Below, one piece after another: positions 20,827 to 28,886 of a DNA stretch of 64,000 nucleotides (position 1 is the stretch's first letter; every line of letters starts with the position of its first letter). The position numbers and the translations under genes were made by a program. A model generated the notes under the pieces. That model was given only the letters and a program-made list of their open reading frames with translations, searched no databases and was not told the origin of the DNA. The DNA is from a virus: positions 1 to 64,000 of the IMG/VR virus record IMGVR_UViG_3300035204_001773. One strand, 5' to 3'.

Positions 20827-21237
20827 ATGACTATAGATGATGTTAGAAACGCTCTCTGGAGTTGGTTTGAATCTAATGACTCTTTTGAAATAGAGAGAGA
20901 TGGATCTAAATTATTACTATTAACCGATGGGGAGATGGACGAAAAACAAGCAGGAATTAAATGCGCATTAGCAGACTTCGCTGAAAGCGGGGTCGTAAAA
21001 AAATGTGAGCACAAAGAAAAAACGTACTATATACTTACCAAGAGTATAGACATGTACGAACAAAGTGTCTCGCTTAACTTCGTAACCGCGAGGCAACTTG
21101 CCTTAACAGTGAATAATTTCTGTGAAGTCATTGGCGATAAAACCGACTGGGTAGATAGAGAATCTGTTCAGGAGAAGGACGTGAGAAGCTTAATCGCTAT
21201 CATAAATATATTAGAAGAAAAATTAAAAGACGCTTGA
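20827..21237 (+). CDS. Hypothetical protein, possible winged-helix fold, 136 aa
   Basis: The N-terminal 75 residues alternate helices and strands (DVRNALWSWFE, KLLLLTDGEM, KQAGIKCALADFAESGVV, KTYYILTKS), in the order of a small winged-helix domain. The C-terminal half is helical. It might be a regulator. It lies directly before the promoter of the ncRNA/tRNA-Gly unit. Confidence 0.55.
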   Translation: MTIDDVRNALWSWFESNDSFEIERDGSKLLLLTDGEMDEKQAGIKCALADFAESGVVKKCEHKEKTYYILTKSIDMYEQSVSLNFVTARQLALTVNNFCEVIGDKTDWVDRESVQEKDVRSLIAIINILEEKLKDA

Positions 21238-21263
21238 CATAAACATAAAAATGAGCATAGTAT
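21234..21263 (+). promoter_or_regulatory. Sigma70-like promoter of the ncRNA/tRNA-Gly unit
   Basis: TTGACA (21234-21239), 18 nt, TAGTAT (21258-21263). The expected start near 21270 coincides with the first hairpin of the structured RNA. The -35 box overlaps the TGA of the upstream gene. Confidence 0.75.
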
Positions 21264-21459
21264 AGAGTCTTAGCTTTTTACTAAGCGGCGAATAGCTTTC
21301 GGGGGTAATCCCGAATCAAACACGTAAGAGACAACAGGCCCGTAAAAAGACTACAAACGAACAAGGCTAATAACCTTGCTGTTATTTCGGGAAAAAGCGG
21401 CAGTTGAGTTTGTACGGAATATTAATTCCGATGTTAGAGACTTCATCCTCTCAAGAGGA

Positions 21460-21475
21460 AAAGGCTGACAGTCAA
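21460..21475 (+). repeat. 16-nt direct repeat in the ncRNA, copy 1
   Basis: The sequence AAAGGCTGACAGTCAA contains the palindrome TGAC-A-GTCA. It is identical to copy 2 at 21665-21680. Confidence 0.7.
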
Positions 21476-21664
21476 CAAAATAAGTCCCGCCGCATAAATG
21501 TAAAAGTTATACATAGCCAGAGTGGTTGTGAGCTAGGCTAAAAGCGGCCAATGCGAAGGACTGAAGCGGGCACTCATGGACAGAAGATTCTAGTAGAGAG
21601 TGGCATCTCTAAGTTGACATGCTATGTTCTTATCCAACTTCAGATGAAAAGTATATAATCATGG

Positions 21665-21680
21665 AAAGGCTGACAGTCAA
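21665..21680 (+). repeat. 16-nt direct repeat in the ncRNA, copy 2
   Basis: It is identical to copy 1 (21460-21475) and lies 13 nt before the tRNA-Gly 5' end. The two copies bracket the second half of the RNA and may mark processing, pairing or protein-binding sites. Confidence 0.7.
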
Positions 21681-21693
21681 ATCTTAAACTTAA

Positions 21694-21769
21694 GCGAGTG
21701 TAGCTCAGTTGGTAGAGCGTGTCGTTGCCAACGATAAGGTCGTGGGTTCGATTCCCATCACTCGCTCCA
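21694..21769 (+). tRNA. tRNA-Gly (anticodon GCC)
   Basis: A 76-nt tRNA is encoded with its CCA. The acceptor is GCGAGTG/CACTCGC, the anticodon loop TTGCCAA gives GCC, and the T arm is GTGGG-TTCGATT-CCCAT. It has no promoter of its own, so it is presumably cut from the ncRNA transcript. Confidence 0.95.
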
Positions 21770-21789
21770 TTCTTAATTTAAAAAAGTTC

Positions 21790-21819
21790 TTGACAAACTA
21801 TATAAAAAAGAGTTATTAT
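21790..21819 (+). promoter_or_regulatory. Sigma70-like promoter of the dNMP kinase/sigma factor operon
   Basis: TTGACA (21790-21795), 18 nt, TATTAT (21814-21819). The ATG at 21828 is 8 nt further, with only an AAGGA inside that gap. Confidence 0.75.
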
Positions 21820-21827
21820 AAGGAATA

Positions 21828-22439
21828 ATGAATAGAACACCGATTGGATTGGCAGGAGTGGCTGGAGCGGGGAAGGATTTATTTTTCTCTCTTCTGAGCA
21901 GGAAATTACCCGTTAGGAGATTTGCTCTCGCGGACGAATTAAAGAGAGAGACAACGCATCTTTGCATGGAAGCGTATGGAGTTGACCCTATGAATTGTAG
22001 TAGGAAGGAAAAAGAGGAGATAAGATCATTTCTGGTTGACTATGGGACGCGAAAGAGGAGTGCTTCAAACGGCAGGCACTGGATTGATAAGCTTGATTAT
22101 AAAGTAAGGGGGTTCTTACTAAATGCTGTCACGAACGACATACCTGTTGTTACGGATATTCGATATCAGGAGTATGATAATGATGAGGTTTATTGGGTCA
22201 AGGAGGAGATGAAGGGAGTCTTGGTTCACATATCTCAGTTTGAAATTCAACGAGCAACTGGCGAGAAGCAGTATCGTCAGCCAGCCAACTCAGAAGAAGA
22301 AAGGATGGACCCAATTGTCAAGTCTCTAGCTAATTATGAGATTTCATGGCCTAGGGTTAAAGAAGATATTGGAAGATCAGCAATATTAAATCAACACGTT
22401 AATAACTTCGTAGAATGGTATAAGAATGAGTATAAATGA
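21828..22439 (+). CDS. Deoxynucleoside monophosphate kinase-like P-loop protein
   Basis: The 203-aa protein opens with IGLAGVAGAGKDLFFSLL, a Walker A variant with GKD typical of phage dNMP kinases (T4 gp1 type). It continues with FALADELKRE, DYGTRKRS and VVTDIRYQEYDND, the LID and acceptor-site regions. It would phosphorylate dNMPs to dNDPs, joining dUTPase, dCMP deaminase and RNR in dNTP supply. It overlaps the membrane-protein gene by 14 nt. Confidence 0.75.
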   Translation: MNRTPIGLAGVAGAGKDLFFSLLSRKLPVRRFALADELKRETTHLCMEAYGVDPMNCSRKEKEEIRSFLVDYGTRKRSASNGRHWIDKLDYKVRGFLLNAVTNDIPVVTDIRYQEYDNDEVYWVKEEMKGVLVHISQFEIQRATGEKQYRQPANSEEERMDPIVKSLANYEISWPRVKEDIGRSAILNQHVNNFVEWYKNEYK

Positions 22440-22761
22440 AATAGCTAACGAATATATAAACTTACTATGGAGGGCGTTCCAAAGTGACCTTGATATCCTT
22501 TCCAATTGGTGGATGTGGGCCGCTTTATTAATACCAGCGGTGTTATATATACTTTTTATGGTTGTTAAATGGACGATATTACTATTCCCCATTTGGATGC
22601 CGCTTAACTTACTACGAATACCTTTTCGAAGAAAACCGTCGTATGTATCGACAGGTAACTTTATTGAAGACATGATAAACATACGAGCGAAAGCCTCAGA
22701 GAGGATAAAAAAGGAGAATCCAAGAAAACCTGTCGCATATATTAGCGACAATGGAAAATGA
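22426..22761 (+). CDS. Membrane protein, 111 aa
   Basis: One long or two short hydrophobic helices span about residues 28-65 (WWMWAALLIPAVLYILFMVV, ILLFPIWMPLNLL). A basic cytoplasmic tail follows (ASERIKKENPRKP). It overlaps genes on both sides and sits directly ahead of the sigma factor, which raises the possibility of a membrane-bound partner. Function is not recognised. Confidence 0.55.
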   Translation: MSINEIANEYINLLWRAFQSDLDILSNWWMWAALLIPAVLYILFMVVKWTILLFPIWMPLNLLRIPFRRKPSYVSTGNFIEDMINIRAKASERIKKENPRKPVAYISDNGK

Positions 22762-23350
22762 CAATGTATTAATTAACAGGATAAAGGGAGAGAATTGTAG
22801 CGAAAGTTTTTCAGAGCTTTCAAACAGGCATGAAAATTTATACTATAAAATATGCCAAAAATATTCTCCCGCTTTAAAGTCTGTGGGTGTTTTCTTAAAT
22901 GATGTTTTTGATGATAAAAATTTTATAATATATAAAGCTTTACAGTCATTCGATCACAATAAAAACACGAAATTCTCCACATGGCTAGGTAATCACGCTA
23001 GATATCATTGTCTAAACTTCATAAATTCTAATAATAAATATCTTCATTGCGAGGGCGATGATCTAACCTTCTTTATAGAAAGAAGAAACGTTCTAGAGTC
23101 TTCCACTAAACCTACAGACGAGGAACAAAGTTTAACTGATCAAATTTTTGATGTTTTATCACGACTTAAAGACGAGAGGATTTACTTGATATACAAAGAG
23201 CGGTACGCAAAAGACAAAGAGAAACAAACATGGACCAAGATAGCTAAAAAATTGAATATCAGCACGCAGACAGTCATCAATCTTCATACCAAAGGACGAA
23301 ATATCCTACAGAACAAAATGAAAACACAAAAATATTTAGATTTTGTTTGA
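22751..23350 (+). CDS. Sigma70-family RNA polymerase sigma factor (ECF-like)
   Basis: The 199-aa protein has region 2 in FDHNKNTKFSTWLGNHARYHC (sigma-2 core helix and -10 recognition) and region 4 in TWTKIAKKLNISTQTVINLH (the helix-turn-helix that reads -35). Region 3 and 1.1 are absent, as in ECF and phage late sigma factors. It probably redirects host RNA polymerase to phage late promoters. The promoter of the next gene overlaps its stop codon. Confidence 0.85.
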   Translation: MENDNVLINRIKGENCSESFSELSNRHENLYYKICQKYSPALKSVGVFLNDVFDDKNFIIYKALQSFDHNKNTKFSTWLGNHARYHCLNFINSNNKYLHCEGDDLTFFIERRNVLESSTKPTDEEQSLTDQIFDVLSRLKDERIYLIYKERYAKDKEKQTWTKIAKKLNISTQTVINLHTKGRNILQNKMKTQKYLDFV

Positions 23351-23375
23351 CAAAGATTTATAAATAGAATATACT
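23347..23375 (+). promoter_or_regulatory. Sigma70-like promoter
   Basis: TTGACA (23347-23352), 17 nt, TATACT (23370-23375). The ATG at 23384 is 8 nt beyond. The -35 overlaps the sigma-factor stop codon. Confidence 0.8.
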
Positions 23376-23383
23376 AAGAGAAT

Positions 23384-23662
23384 ATGGAAAACCAAACACA
23401 GCAAAAAACACAGAACGAAGAACTGGGCGCTCTATGGAAGCGTACATCACAACAAGGTCAGAAGTATCTGGCGGGTCACCTCAAAGTGGGGGAATTTGGA
23501 GAAGAGCAAACCGTAAAGGTTGTTGTTTTTCAAAACAGGAACAAGAGCAACGAGAAGCAACCGGATTTCCGGATGTACAAATCTCAAGCTCCTTCCACCG
23601 CAAGCGCGGTAAAGACCGAGGAAGTACAACAAAGCGAAGAGACTGAAGAAAGTCTACTGTAA
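23384..23662 (+). CDS. DUF736-like small protein, 92 aa
   Basis: The core LGALWKRTSQQGQKYLAGHL, then TVKVVVFQNRNK and KQPDFRMYKS follow the pattern of DUF736 proteins (small beta-barrel-like proteins common in phages and plasmids). The C-terminus is acidic and disordered (EEVQQSEETEESLL), which can mimic an SSB-type tail. Function unknown. Confidence 0.55.
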   Translation: MENQTQQKTQNEELGALWKRTSQQGQKYLAGHLKVGEFGEEQTVKVVVFQNRNKSNEKQPDFRMYKSQAPSTASAVKTEEVQQSEETEESLL

Positions 23663-23665
23663 ATC

Positions 23666-24745
23666 ATGGCAGACTTTGCGGTCCATCTTCCTATTAACTC
23701 TGTTTCTTTTGGGCAGGTTTCAATAAACCTTCTTAAAGAAATTAAGAGTCGGGGTCTGCATCCCTCTATCTTTCCGATGGGGGATGTGGACCTCTCAGCT
23801 GAGGAGGATGATAAAGATTTTCAACAGTGGCTCAAGGAAAACGTTGAGAAATCCCTAAAGGAACACAGAAGATCAACGCCTACAATTAAGTTATGGCACT
23901 TAAATCATGAAGGGTTACAATCTTACAGTGATAAGACTATACTTATAACATTCTACGAGTTAGATTCCCCCACAAAGCAAGAGCTCAATATAGCCAGCAA
24001 CCATACGACGGTAGTAACCTCAAAGTACACGCAGAGCGTATTTCAAGAAGCGGGTGCAGAGGCGCATTATGTACCATTGGGCTTTGACAATCATAATTTT
24101 AAAGACACAAATAAATCTTACTTCAAAGATGGGAGGATGGTTTTCAATTTATGCGGTAAATTTGAGAAAAGAAAGCGTCACGAAAAAGTTCTAAAAGCTT
24201 GGGTAAAAGAATTCGGAAATGATACTAAGTACCATTTACAGTGCGCGTTATACAACAAGTTTATGGCCCCCGAGCACAACAATCAAGCATTAGGGCAAGC
24301 TCTAGAAGGCAAGAAATATTCGAACGTTTCCTTCTTAAACTGGATGGCTAAAAATTCTCTATATAATGACTTTCTTAATTCTTCGAATATTGTTATTGGT
24401 ATGTCGGGAGGAGAAGGGTGGAGCTTGCCAGAGTTTCATTCAATTGGTCTTGGTAAACACGGGGTAATTTTAAATGCACACGTACATAAAGATTGGGCGA
24501 ACAGTAAGAACTCTGTGCTAGTAGAGCCATCAGAAAAGATAAAAGCGTACGACGGCGGCTTCTTTAGAGAAGGTGATGAAATTAATCAGGGTAATATTTT
24601 TGACTTTAACGAAGATGATTTTATTTCTGGATGTCATGAGGCTATTAAAAGAGTCGAAGCTAATAAGGTAAATGAGGACGGGCTATTAATACAAGAGAAA
24701 TTTACTTACTCCAAAACGCTAGACCAACTCCTCGACCTGCTTTGA
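23666..24745 (+). CDS. GT4-family glycosyltransferase
   Basis: The 359-aa GT-B fold enzyme has an N-terminal domain with LPINSVSFGQV and YVPLGFDNHNF. The C-terminal nucleotide-sugar domain has NLCGKFEKRKRHEKVLKAW and the retaining-GT signature SGGEGWSLPEFHSIGLGK (EGxxLPxxE-x-xG type). The sugar is unknown. It follows the DUF736-like gene by 3 nt. Confidence 0.8.
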   Translation: MADFAVHLPINSVSFGQVSINLLKEIKSRGLHPSIFPMGDVDLSAEEDDKDFQQWLKENVEKSLKEHRRSTPTIKLWHLNHEGLQSYSDKTILITFYELDSPTKQELNIASNHTTVVTSKYTQSVFQEAGAEAHYVPLGFDNHNFKDTNKSYFKDGRMVFNLCGKFEKRKRHEKVLKAWVKEFGNDTKYHLQCALYNKFMAPEHNNQALGQALEGKKYSNVSFLNWMAKNSLYNDFLNSSNIVIGMSGGEGWSLPEFHSIGLGKHGVILNAHVHKDWANSKNSVLVEPSEKIKAYDGGFFREGDEINQGNIFDFNEDDFISGCHEAIKRVEANKVNEDGLLIQEKFTYSKTLDQLLDLL

Positions 24746-24748
24746 AAC

Positions 24749-25117
24749 ATGCCAATCTACCTATTCAAACATCCGGAGAAAGACATCGTTATTGAAGATC
24801 TCCAAAAGATGAGCGATCCCCATGTTTACGTAGACGAAGACGGGGTTGAATGGGAAAGGGTGTGGACATCTCCAAATGCTGGGGTAGACTCTCAACTAGA
24901 CGGCTCCAAAGAAAGCTTTATGAAATACACGGCTAACAAAAAAGGGAACATTGGAGATTTATTCGATGCTTCTCAAAGATGTAGCGAGATGAGAAAAAAA
25001 GAACGAGGTAAAGACTCTCTAAAAGATAAATATTTTGAAAATTACAGTAACAGACGCGCAGGCAAGAAGCACCAGCAAGATCCGAAGGGAAAGCATAGTC
25101 GTAAATTTTTTAAATAA
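24749..25117 (+). CDS. Hypothetical protein, 122 aa
   Basis: The beginning (MPIYLFKHPEKDIVIED, then EWERVWTSPNAG) recalls the FmdB-like small domain seen in many phages, but the zinc cysteines are missing. The second half is basic and low-complexity (NRRAGKKHQQDPKGKHSRKF). It is the last gene before the RNR unit. A 109-nt gap (25118-25226) follows with an AT-rich leader containing a short TCAC-GTGA palindrome. Confidence 0.55.
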   Translation: MPIYLFKHPEKDIVIEDLQKMSDPHVYVDEDGVEWERVWTSPNAGVDSQLDGSKESFMKYTANKKGNIGDLFDASQRCSEMRKKERGKDSLKDKYFENYSNRRAGKKHQQDPKGKHSRKFFK

Positions 25118-25226
25118 AATACACTTTTATTCCCCCCGTTAACATTTTATTCACAATCGTGATTTTCGTCTTTACTTTTTCATTAAAATTGATGTAATAT
25201 GTGATACTGAAAGAGCACTCAAAAAG

Positions 25227-27668
25227 ATGGACAAGGTAATCAATGTAAAGAAAAGAAACGGACGCCTCCAAAAATTAGATATTAATAAAATTAATTTATG
25301 TGCACAACGTTCATGCGAGGGGTTAGATGATGTTTCTGCCAGCGAGGTAGTTATAGATGCAAATGTCCAACTGTATGAAAAAATTACGACAAGAGAAATC
25401 GATCAAGCCTTAATTTTATCGGCTCGATCTAAGGTGGAAAAAGAACCGAATTATTCATATGTCGCAGCAAAACTACTATTAGGTAATATTCATAAAGAAG
25501 TCTTTGGTTCAAGCGTGGATAAAGAAGCCTTTGAACATCAATACAGACTAGCCTTCATTAGAAATACGAAGCTCTTAGTTAAAGAGGGAATTCTAAGAGA
25601 GGGAATGCTAGAATTTGATTTAAAAAGACTATCAGAATGCTTGGTTTTAGAAAGAGATTTTAAATTTAAATACCTTGGTCTTCAAACGCTTTACGATAGA
25701 TACTTCTTACGAATAAACGGGCGAAGACTAGAGTCTCCTCAATCGTTCTGGATGAGAGTCGCAATGGGACTAGCTCTAAACGAAAAAGACAAGGAAAAAA
25801 AAGCGATAGAATTTTACGAAGCAATTAGCTCCTTTAAACTATGTCCATCGACACCTACTTTATTCAACAGCGGTAGTGTACGTAGCCAGCTTAGCTCTTG
25901 TTACCTTAATACTTTTGATGATTCCATCGACGGAATCTTCGAGGGGGCATGGCAGGAAGCTAGGAAATCAAAGTTCGCGGGAGGATTAGGTTTTGATGTT
26001 TCTAATTTTAGATCAGCTGGTTCATATATCAAAGGAACTAATGGTACCTCCAGCGGGCTTGTTCCTTGGCTTAAGGTGTTTAATGATCTCCTAGTAGCAG
26101 TTAACCAAGGAGGAAAACGTCCCGGAGCGGGTTGCGCTTATCTTGAACCTTGGCATTTAGATATTGATGAATTTCTAGATTTAAAGAAGAACACTGGAGA
26201 CGAACGGAGACGCTGTCATGATATGAATACCGCTAATTGGATTCCTGATTTGTTTTTTAGACGAGTCCAAGAAAACGGCGACTGGTATTTGTTTTCTCCC
26301 TCCGATGTAACACTGCATAACGTATGGGGAGAAGAGTTCGACAAACAATATGCGGCGGCATGCAAAAAAGCAGACAAAGGAGAAATTGAAAACTTTAAAA
26401 TAATTAAAGCCAAAGACCTTTGGAAAAAAATGCTAAGACTACTGTTTGAAACAGGTCACCCGTGGATAACGTTTAAAGATAACGCTAATTTTCGTTACTC
26501 CAACCAGCACAAAGGGGTAATTAATAGCTCTAATTTGTGCACTGAAATCTTTCTGCATACCAAACCTTCAAAGTACTCCCAAGGAGAAAAAACAGAAATT
26601 GGAGAGACGGCCGTATGCAACCTTAGCTCGATTAACTTAAAAGAACATTTAAAAGAAAATGGGGAATTAAATTTTAAATTATTGGCGAAAACTATATCTA
26701 CCCAGATGAGAATGTTAGATAATGTGATCGATTTAAATTTTTACCCCACCAAAGAAGCGGAAAAAGCTAACCTAGCTCATCGTCCTGTAGGCGCAGGAAC
26801 CATGGGGTGGGCCGATGTTTTTCACTCTTATAAAGTGGATTTTTCATCCGACGAAGCGGTAAAGTTTTCAGACGAACTATACGAATTCATTTCCTATCAT
26901 TGCATATTAAACTCTTCAAAACTCTCTAAGGAAAAAGAGTCATATTCATCGTACGAAGGCTCACTGTGGAGTCAGGATGTTTTACCAATAGATACGTATA
27001 AGAACCTTATAAATTACCTAGACGAAAAACCCATAATCCACAGGGGTAAAAAGTTTTGTCCAGAGGTTGATTGGAAAATTCTCCGCACCCACATAAAAGA
27101 GCATGGCATGCGCAACAGCAACACAATGGCGATAGCTCCCACCGCCACTATATCTTATATACAAGGATGTTCTCCGTCAGTAGAGCCCGATTTCTCGACC
27201 CTGTTTGTATACGAGAATAAATCTGGTAATTTATTTATAACTAATGAGTGGTTTGTAAGAGAATGCAAGGAGCAAAACATATGGGGTCAATCCTTTGTGG
27301 ATACCCTAAAATCCGTAGACGGCGACGTGTCCCGACTCAATGGAGAATTACCACAAGAATTAAAAGAAAGGTTTCGCACGGCATTTAATCAAGATCAATT
27401 TAAATTAATAGACAATGCAGCAGCCAAACAAAAATGGATAGACATGGGGCAGTCTTTGAATTTATTCAATAATTCAACGTCACTTAAATACCTAAATGAT
27501 ATATATATGCACGCGAGATCAAGGGGGCTCAAAAGCACGTACTACCTAAGAAATAAAAGCGCTAGTAATATCGAAAAGTCCACATCCCCCGCGAAGGAAA
27601 ATGAATCAGAGCACGACAGTGCACCGGCTTGTTCTATTTTAGATCCAACATGCGAGAGTTGCCAATGA
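25227..27668 (+). CDS. nrdA: Ribonucleoside-diphosphate reductase large subunit (class I)
   Basis: The 813-aa protein reduces NDPs to dNDPs. An N-terminal ATP-cone allosteric domain occupies about residues 1-90. The catalytic ten-stranded barrel shows LCPSTPTLFNSG, the redox cysteines C225 (LSSCYLN) and C464 (AVCNLSS), and the active-site triad in SSNLCTEIF (N436, C438, E440). MAIAPTATISYIQGCSPSVEP follows. The C-terminus ends in a CxxC-type swinging tail (TCESCQ). The downstream small gene overlaps its stop, and nrdB follows. It is the core of the phage dNTP supply. Confidence 0.96.
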   Translation: MDKVINVKKRNGRLQKLDINKINLCAQRSCEGLDDVSASEVVIDANVQLYEKITTREIDQALILSARSKVEKEPNYSYVAAKLLLGNIHKEVFGSSVDKEAFEHQYRLAFIRNTKLLVKEGILREGMLEFDLKRLSECLVLERDFKFKYLGLQTLYDRYFLRINGRRLESPQSFWMRVAMGLALNEKDKEKKAIEFYEAISSFKLCPSTPTLFNSGSVRSQLSSCYLNTFDDSIDGIFEGAWQEARKSKFAGGLGFDVSNFRSAGSYIKGTNGTSSGLVPWLKVFNDLLVAVNQGGKRPGAGCAYLEPWHLDIDEFLDLKKNTGDERRRCHDMNTANWIPDLFFRRVQENGDWYLFSPSDVTLHNVWGEEFDKQYAAACKKADKGEIENFKIIKAKDLWKKMLRLLFETGHPWITFKDNANFRYSNQHKGVINSSNLCTEIFLHTKPSKYSQGEKTEIGETAVCNLSSINLKEHLKENGELNFKLLAKTISTQMRMLDNVIDLNFYPTKEAEKANLAHRPVGAGTMGWADVFHSYKVDFSSDEAVKFSDELYEFISYHCILNSSKLSKEKESYSSYEGSLWSQDVLPIDTYKNLINYLDEKPIIHRGKKFCPEVDWKILRTHIKEHGMRNSNTMAIAPTATISYIQGCSPSVEPDFSTLFVYENKSGNLFITNEWFVRECKEQNIWGQSFVDTLKSVDGDVSRLNGELPQELKERFRTAFNQDQFKLIDNAAAKQKWIDMGQSLNLFNNSTSLKYLNDIYMHARSRGLKSTYYLRNKSASNIEKSTSPAKENESEHDSAPACSILDPTCESCQ

Positions 27669-27871
27669 AAGACAAAGAATTTGAAGAAGTGATTGAGAAC
27701 CTAGCCGGTAAGGCTAAACTAGCGCAGTATAATGATCTTGCTATAGTATTATATACGTATCTTGGGTCAAAAAAAATGGATATGGGTAGCGACTTTGCAA
27801 GATACTGTCAACTCTTTGCTAAAGAGGGAGTCAAAGAAATACAGCTTTTTGAAAATAGAAAAAATAATTAA
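27665..27871 (+). CDS. Small protein between nrdA and nrdB, 68 aa
   Basis: The start is the ATG that overlaps the nrdA stop (ATGA), and its stop overlaps the nrdB start region. The product is helical (FEEVIENLAGKAKLAQ, LAIVLYTYLGSKKMD). It lacks the CxxC of glutaredoxin or NrdH. Translation coupling to both RNR genes suggests a role with the enzyme, but there is no recognisable family. Confidence 0.6.
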   Translation: MKDKEFEEVIENLAGKAKLAQYNDLAIVLYTYLGSKKMDMGSDFARYCQLFAKEGVKEIQLFENRKNN

Positions 27872-28881
27872 TGAGTAAAACGGGATTATTACTAGGAGAA
27901 GAAATAGCTGGGGTAAATCAAATTTTACCTCATAAACATAAATTTGCGTGGGATTTATTCATAAAAGGCACGGCTAATAATTGGTCTCCTGCAGAGGTTA
28001 ACATGAGTGACGACGTTGATCAATGGAAAAATGAAGTATTGACCGATGACGAAAAACTCCTTGTTAAAAGATGTCTTGGTTTTTTTGCTGGAACAGAGTC
28101 CCTAGTTGGAAATAATTTATTACTCACAGTTAACAAATGGGTGACAGATGCAGAGTGTCGTCAATATATATTAAGGCAAGCCTACGAAGAAAGCTTGCAC
28201 AACTGGACCGTAGTCACCTGCTGTGACTCTTTCTCCTTAAAAATTTCCGAAGTTTACGAGGCTTATTTAACCGTTCCATCAATCAAAGATAAAGACGATT
28301 TCTTAATGTCTATCACCACCAATACGAATAGACAAGACTTCTCGACCAAAACCGTAGAAGGAAAGAGGGAATTTCTAAGAAATTTAATTACGTACTATAT
28401 AGTTTGCGAAGGAACCTTCTTCTTTAGCGGGTTCGCTATGCTGCTAGCATTAGGAAGACAAAATAAATTACCGGGACTTTCAGATCAGATTAGGTACACA
28501 TTAAGAGACGAAAGCTTGCATATAGAGTTTGGTACTTATCTCATTAACACCATTAAAGAACAATACCCATCTGTGTGGACAAAAAAATTCGAGGCAGAAA
28601 CGGTTGACCACATTAAAAAAGCGGTAGAACTTGAAGTGCAGTACGCGCACGACGTTCTTCCTCGCGGAATCCTTGGGTTAAATGCTGACATGTTTGTCGA
28701 CTATATGCAATATATCGGTAACAGGCGCTTAGAAGGTATTGGTATAGACTTTCGTTTCGATAGTGATAATAACCCCTTTCCGTGGCTATCTGAGGTCGTA
28801 GACACGGGAGCAATGACCAACTTCTTCGAAAGAAAAGTGAAGGACTACCAAAGCTCTGGCGTTTTAGAAGAAGATTTTTAA
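27871..28881 (+). CDS. nrdB: Ribonucleoside-diphosphate reductase small subunit lacking the radical tyrosine
   Basis: The 336-aa ferritin-like R2 protein retains all dimetal ligands: E76 (AGTESLVG), E107 and H110 (YEESLH), E180 (VCEGTFF), E214 and H217 (DESLH). The first ligand is Glu rather than Asp. At the position of E. coli Y122 (four residues after the His of ExxH) there is V114, so no tyrosyl radical can form there. This resembles the metal-radical subclasses (Ic/Id) that use Mn/Fe or Mn/Mn cofactors. It would generate the radical for NrdA. Confidence 0.93.
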   Translation: MSKTGLLLGEEIAGVNQILPHKHKFAWDLFIKGTANNWSPAEVNMSDDVDQWKNEVLTDDEKLLVKRCLGFFAGTESLVGNNLLLTVNKWVTDAECRQYILRQAYEESLHNWTVVTCCDSFSLKISEVYEAYLTVPSIKDKDDFLMSITTNTNRQDFSTKTVEGKREFLRNLITYYIVCEGTFFFSGFAMLLALGRQNKLPGLSDQIRYTLRDESLHIEFGTYLINTIKEQYPSVWTKKFEAETVDHIKKAVELEVQYAHDVLPRGILGLNADMFVDYMQYIGNRRLEGIGIDFRFDSDNNPFPWLSEVVDTGAMTNFFERKVKDYQSSGVLEEDF

Positions 28882-28886
28882 AGCTA

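Larger units (their letters stand above)
21268..21690 (+). ncRNA. Putative structured non-coding RNA of about 420 nt, unassigned
   Basis: This 456-nt stretch without a gene lies between a promoter and tRNA-Gly. It folds into many short hairpins: 21269-21285, TTCGGG/CCCGAA (21298-21315), CAAGG/CCTTG (21362-21378), CGGAAT-ATTA-ATTCCG (21415-21430), CCTC-TCAA-GAGG (21447-21458), TAGCC/GGCTA (21514-21540), AGAGA/TCTCT (21595-21610) and AAGTTG/CAACTT (21611-21640). Unpaired parts are A-rich, and AAGCGGC recurs. A 16-nt sequence is repeated exactly at both ends of its second half. No long frame or known RNA family was recognised by eye. Large phage RNAs such as GOLLD and ROOL also sit beside tRNAs, but I see no sequence match I could claim. 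Confidence 0.55.

Noticed and set aside
21321-21440. Resemblance of the ncRNA to a second tmRNA (GGCCCGTAAAAAG, AAACGAA)
   Set aside because: The tag frame would stop after five codons without an ALAA end, no alanine-type acceptor pairs with the start, and a complete tmRNA already exists at 16002-16402.
21268-21690. Group I intron or RNase P RNA in the region before tRNA-Gly
   Set aside because: The conserved P/Q/R/S core elements or the RNase P conserved regions could not be found, and the tRNA is intact rather than interrupted.
23666-24745. Assigning the DUF736-like/GT4 pair to DNA modification
   Set aside because: The GT4 shows no DNA-glucosyltransferase signature and sits with many polysaccharide-type enzymes, so the acceptor cannot be called.
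25118-25226. NrdR box in the nrdA leader
   Set aside because: Only a TCAC-AATC-GTGA palindrome is present; it does not match the tandem ACACNATATATNGTGT-type NrdR consensus.
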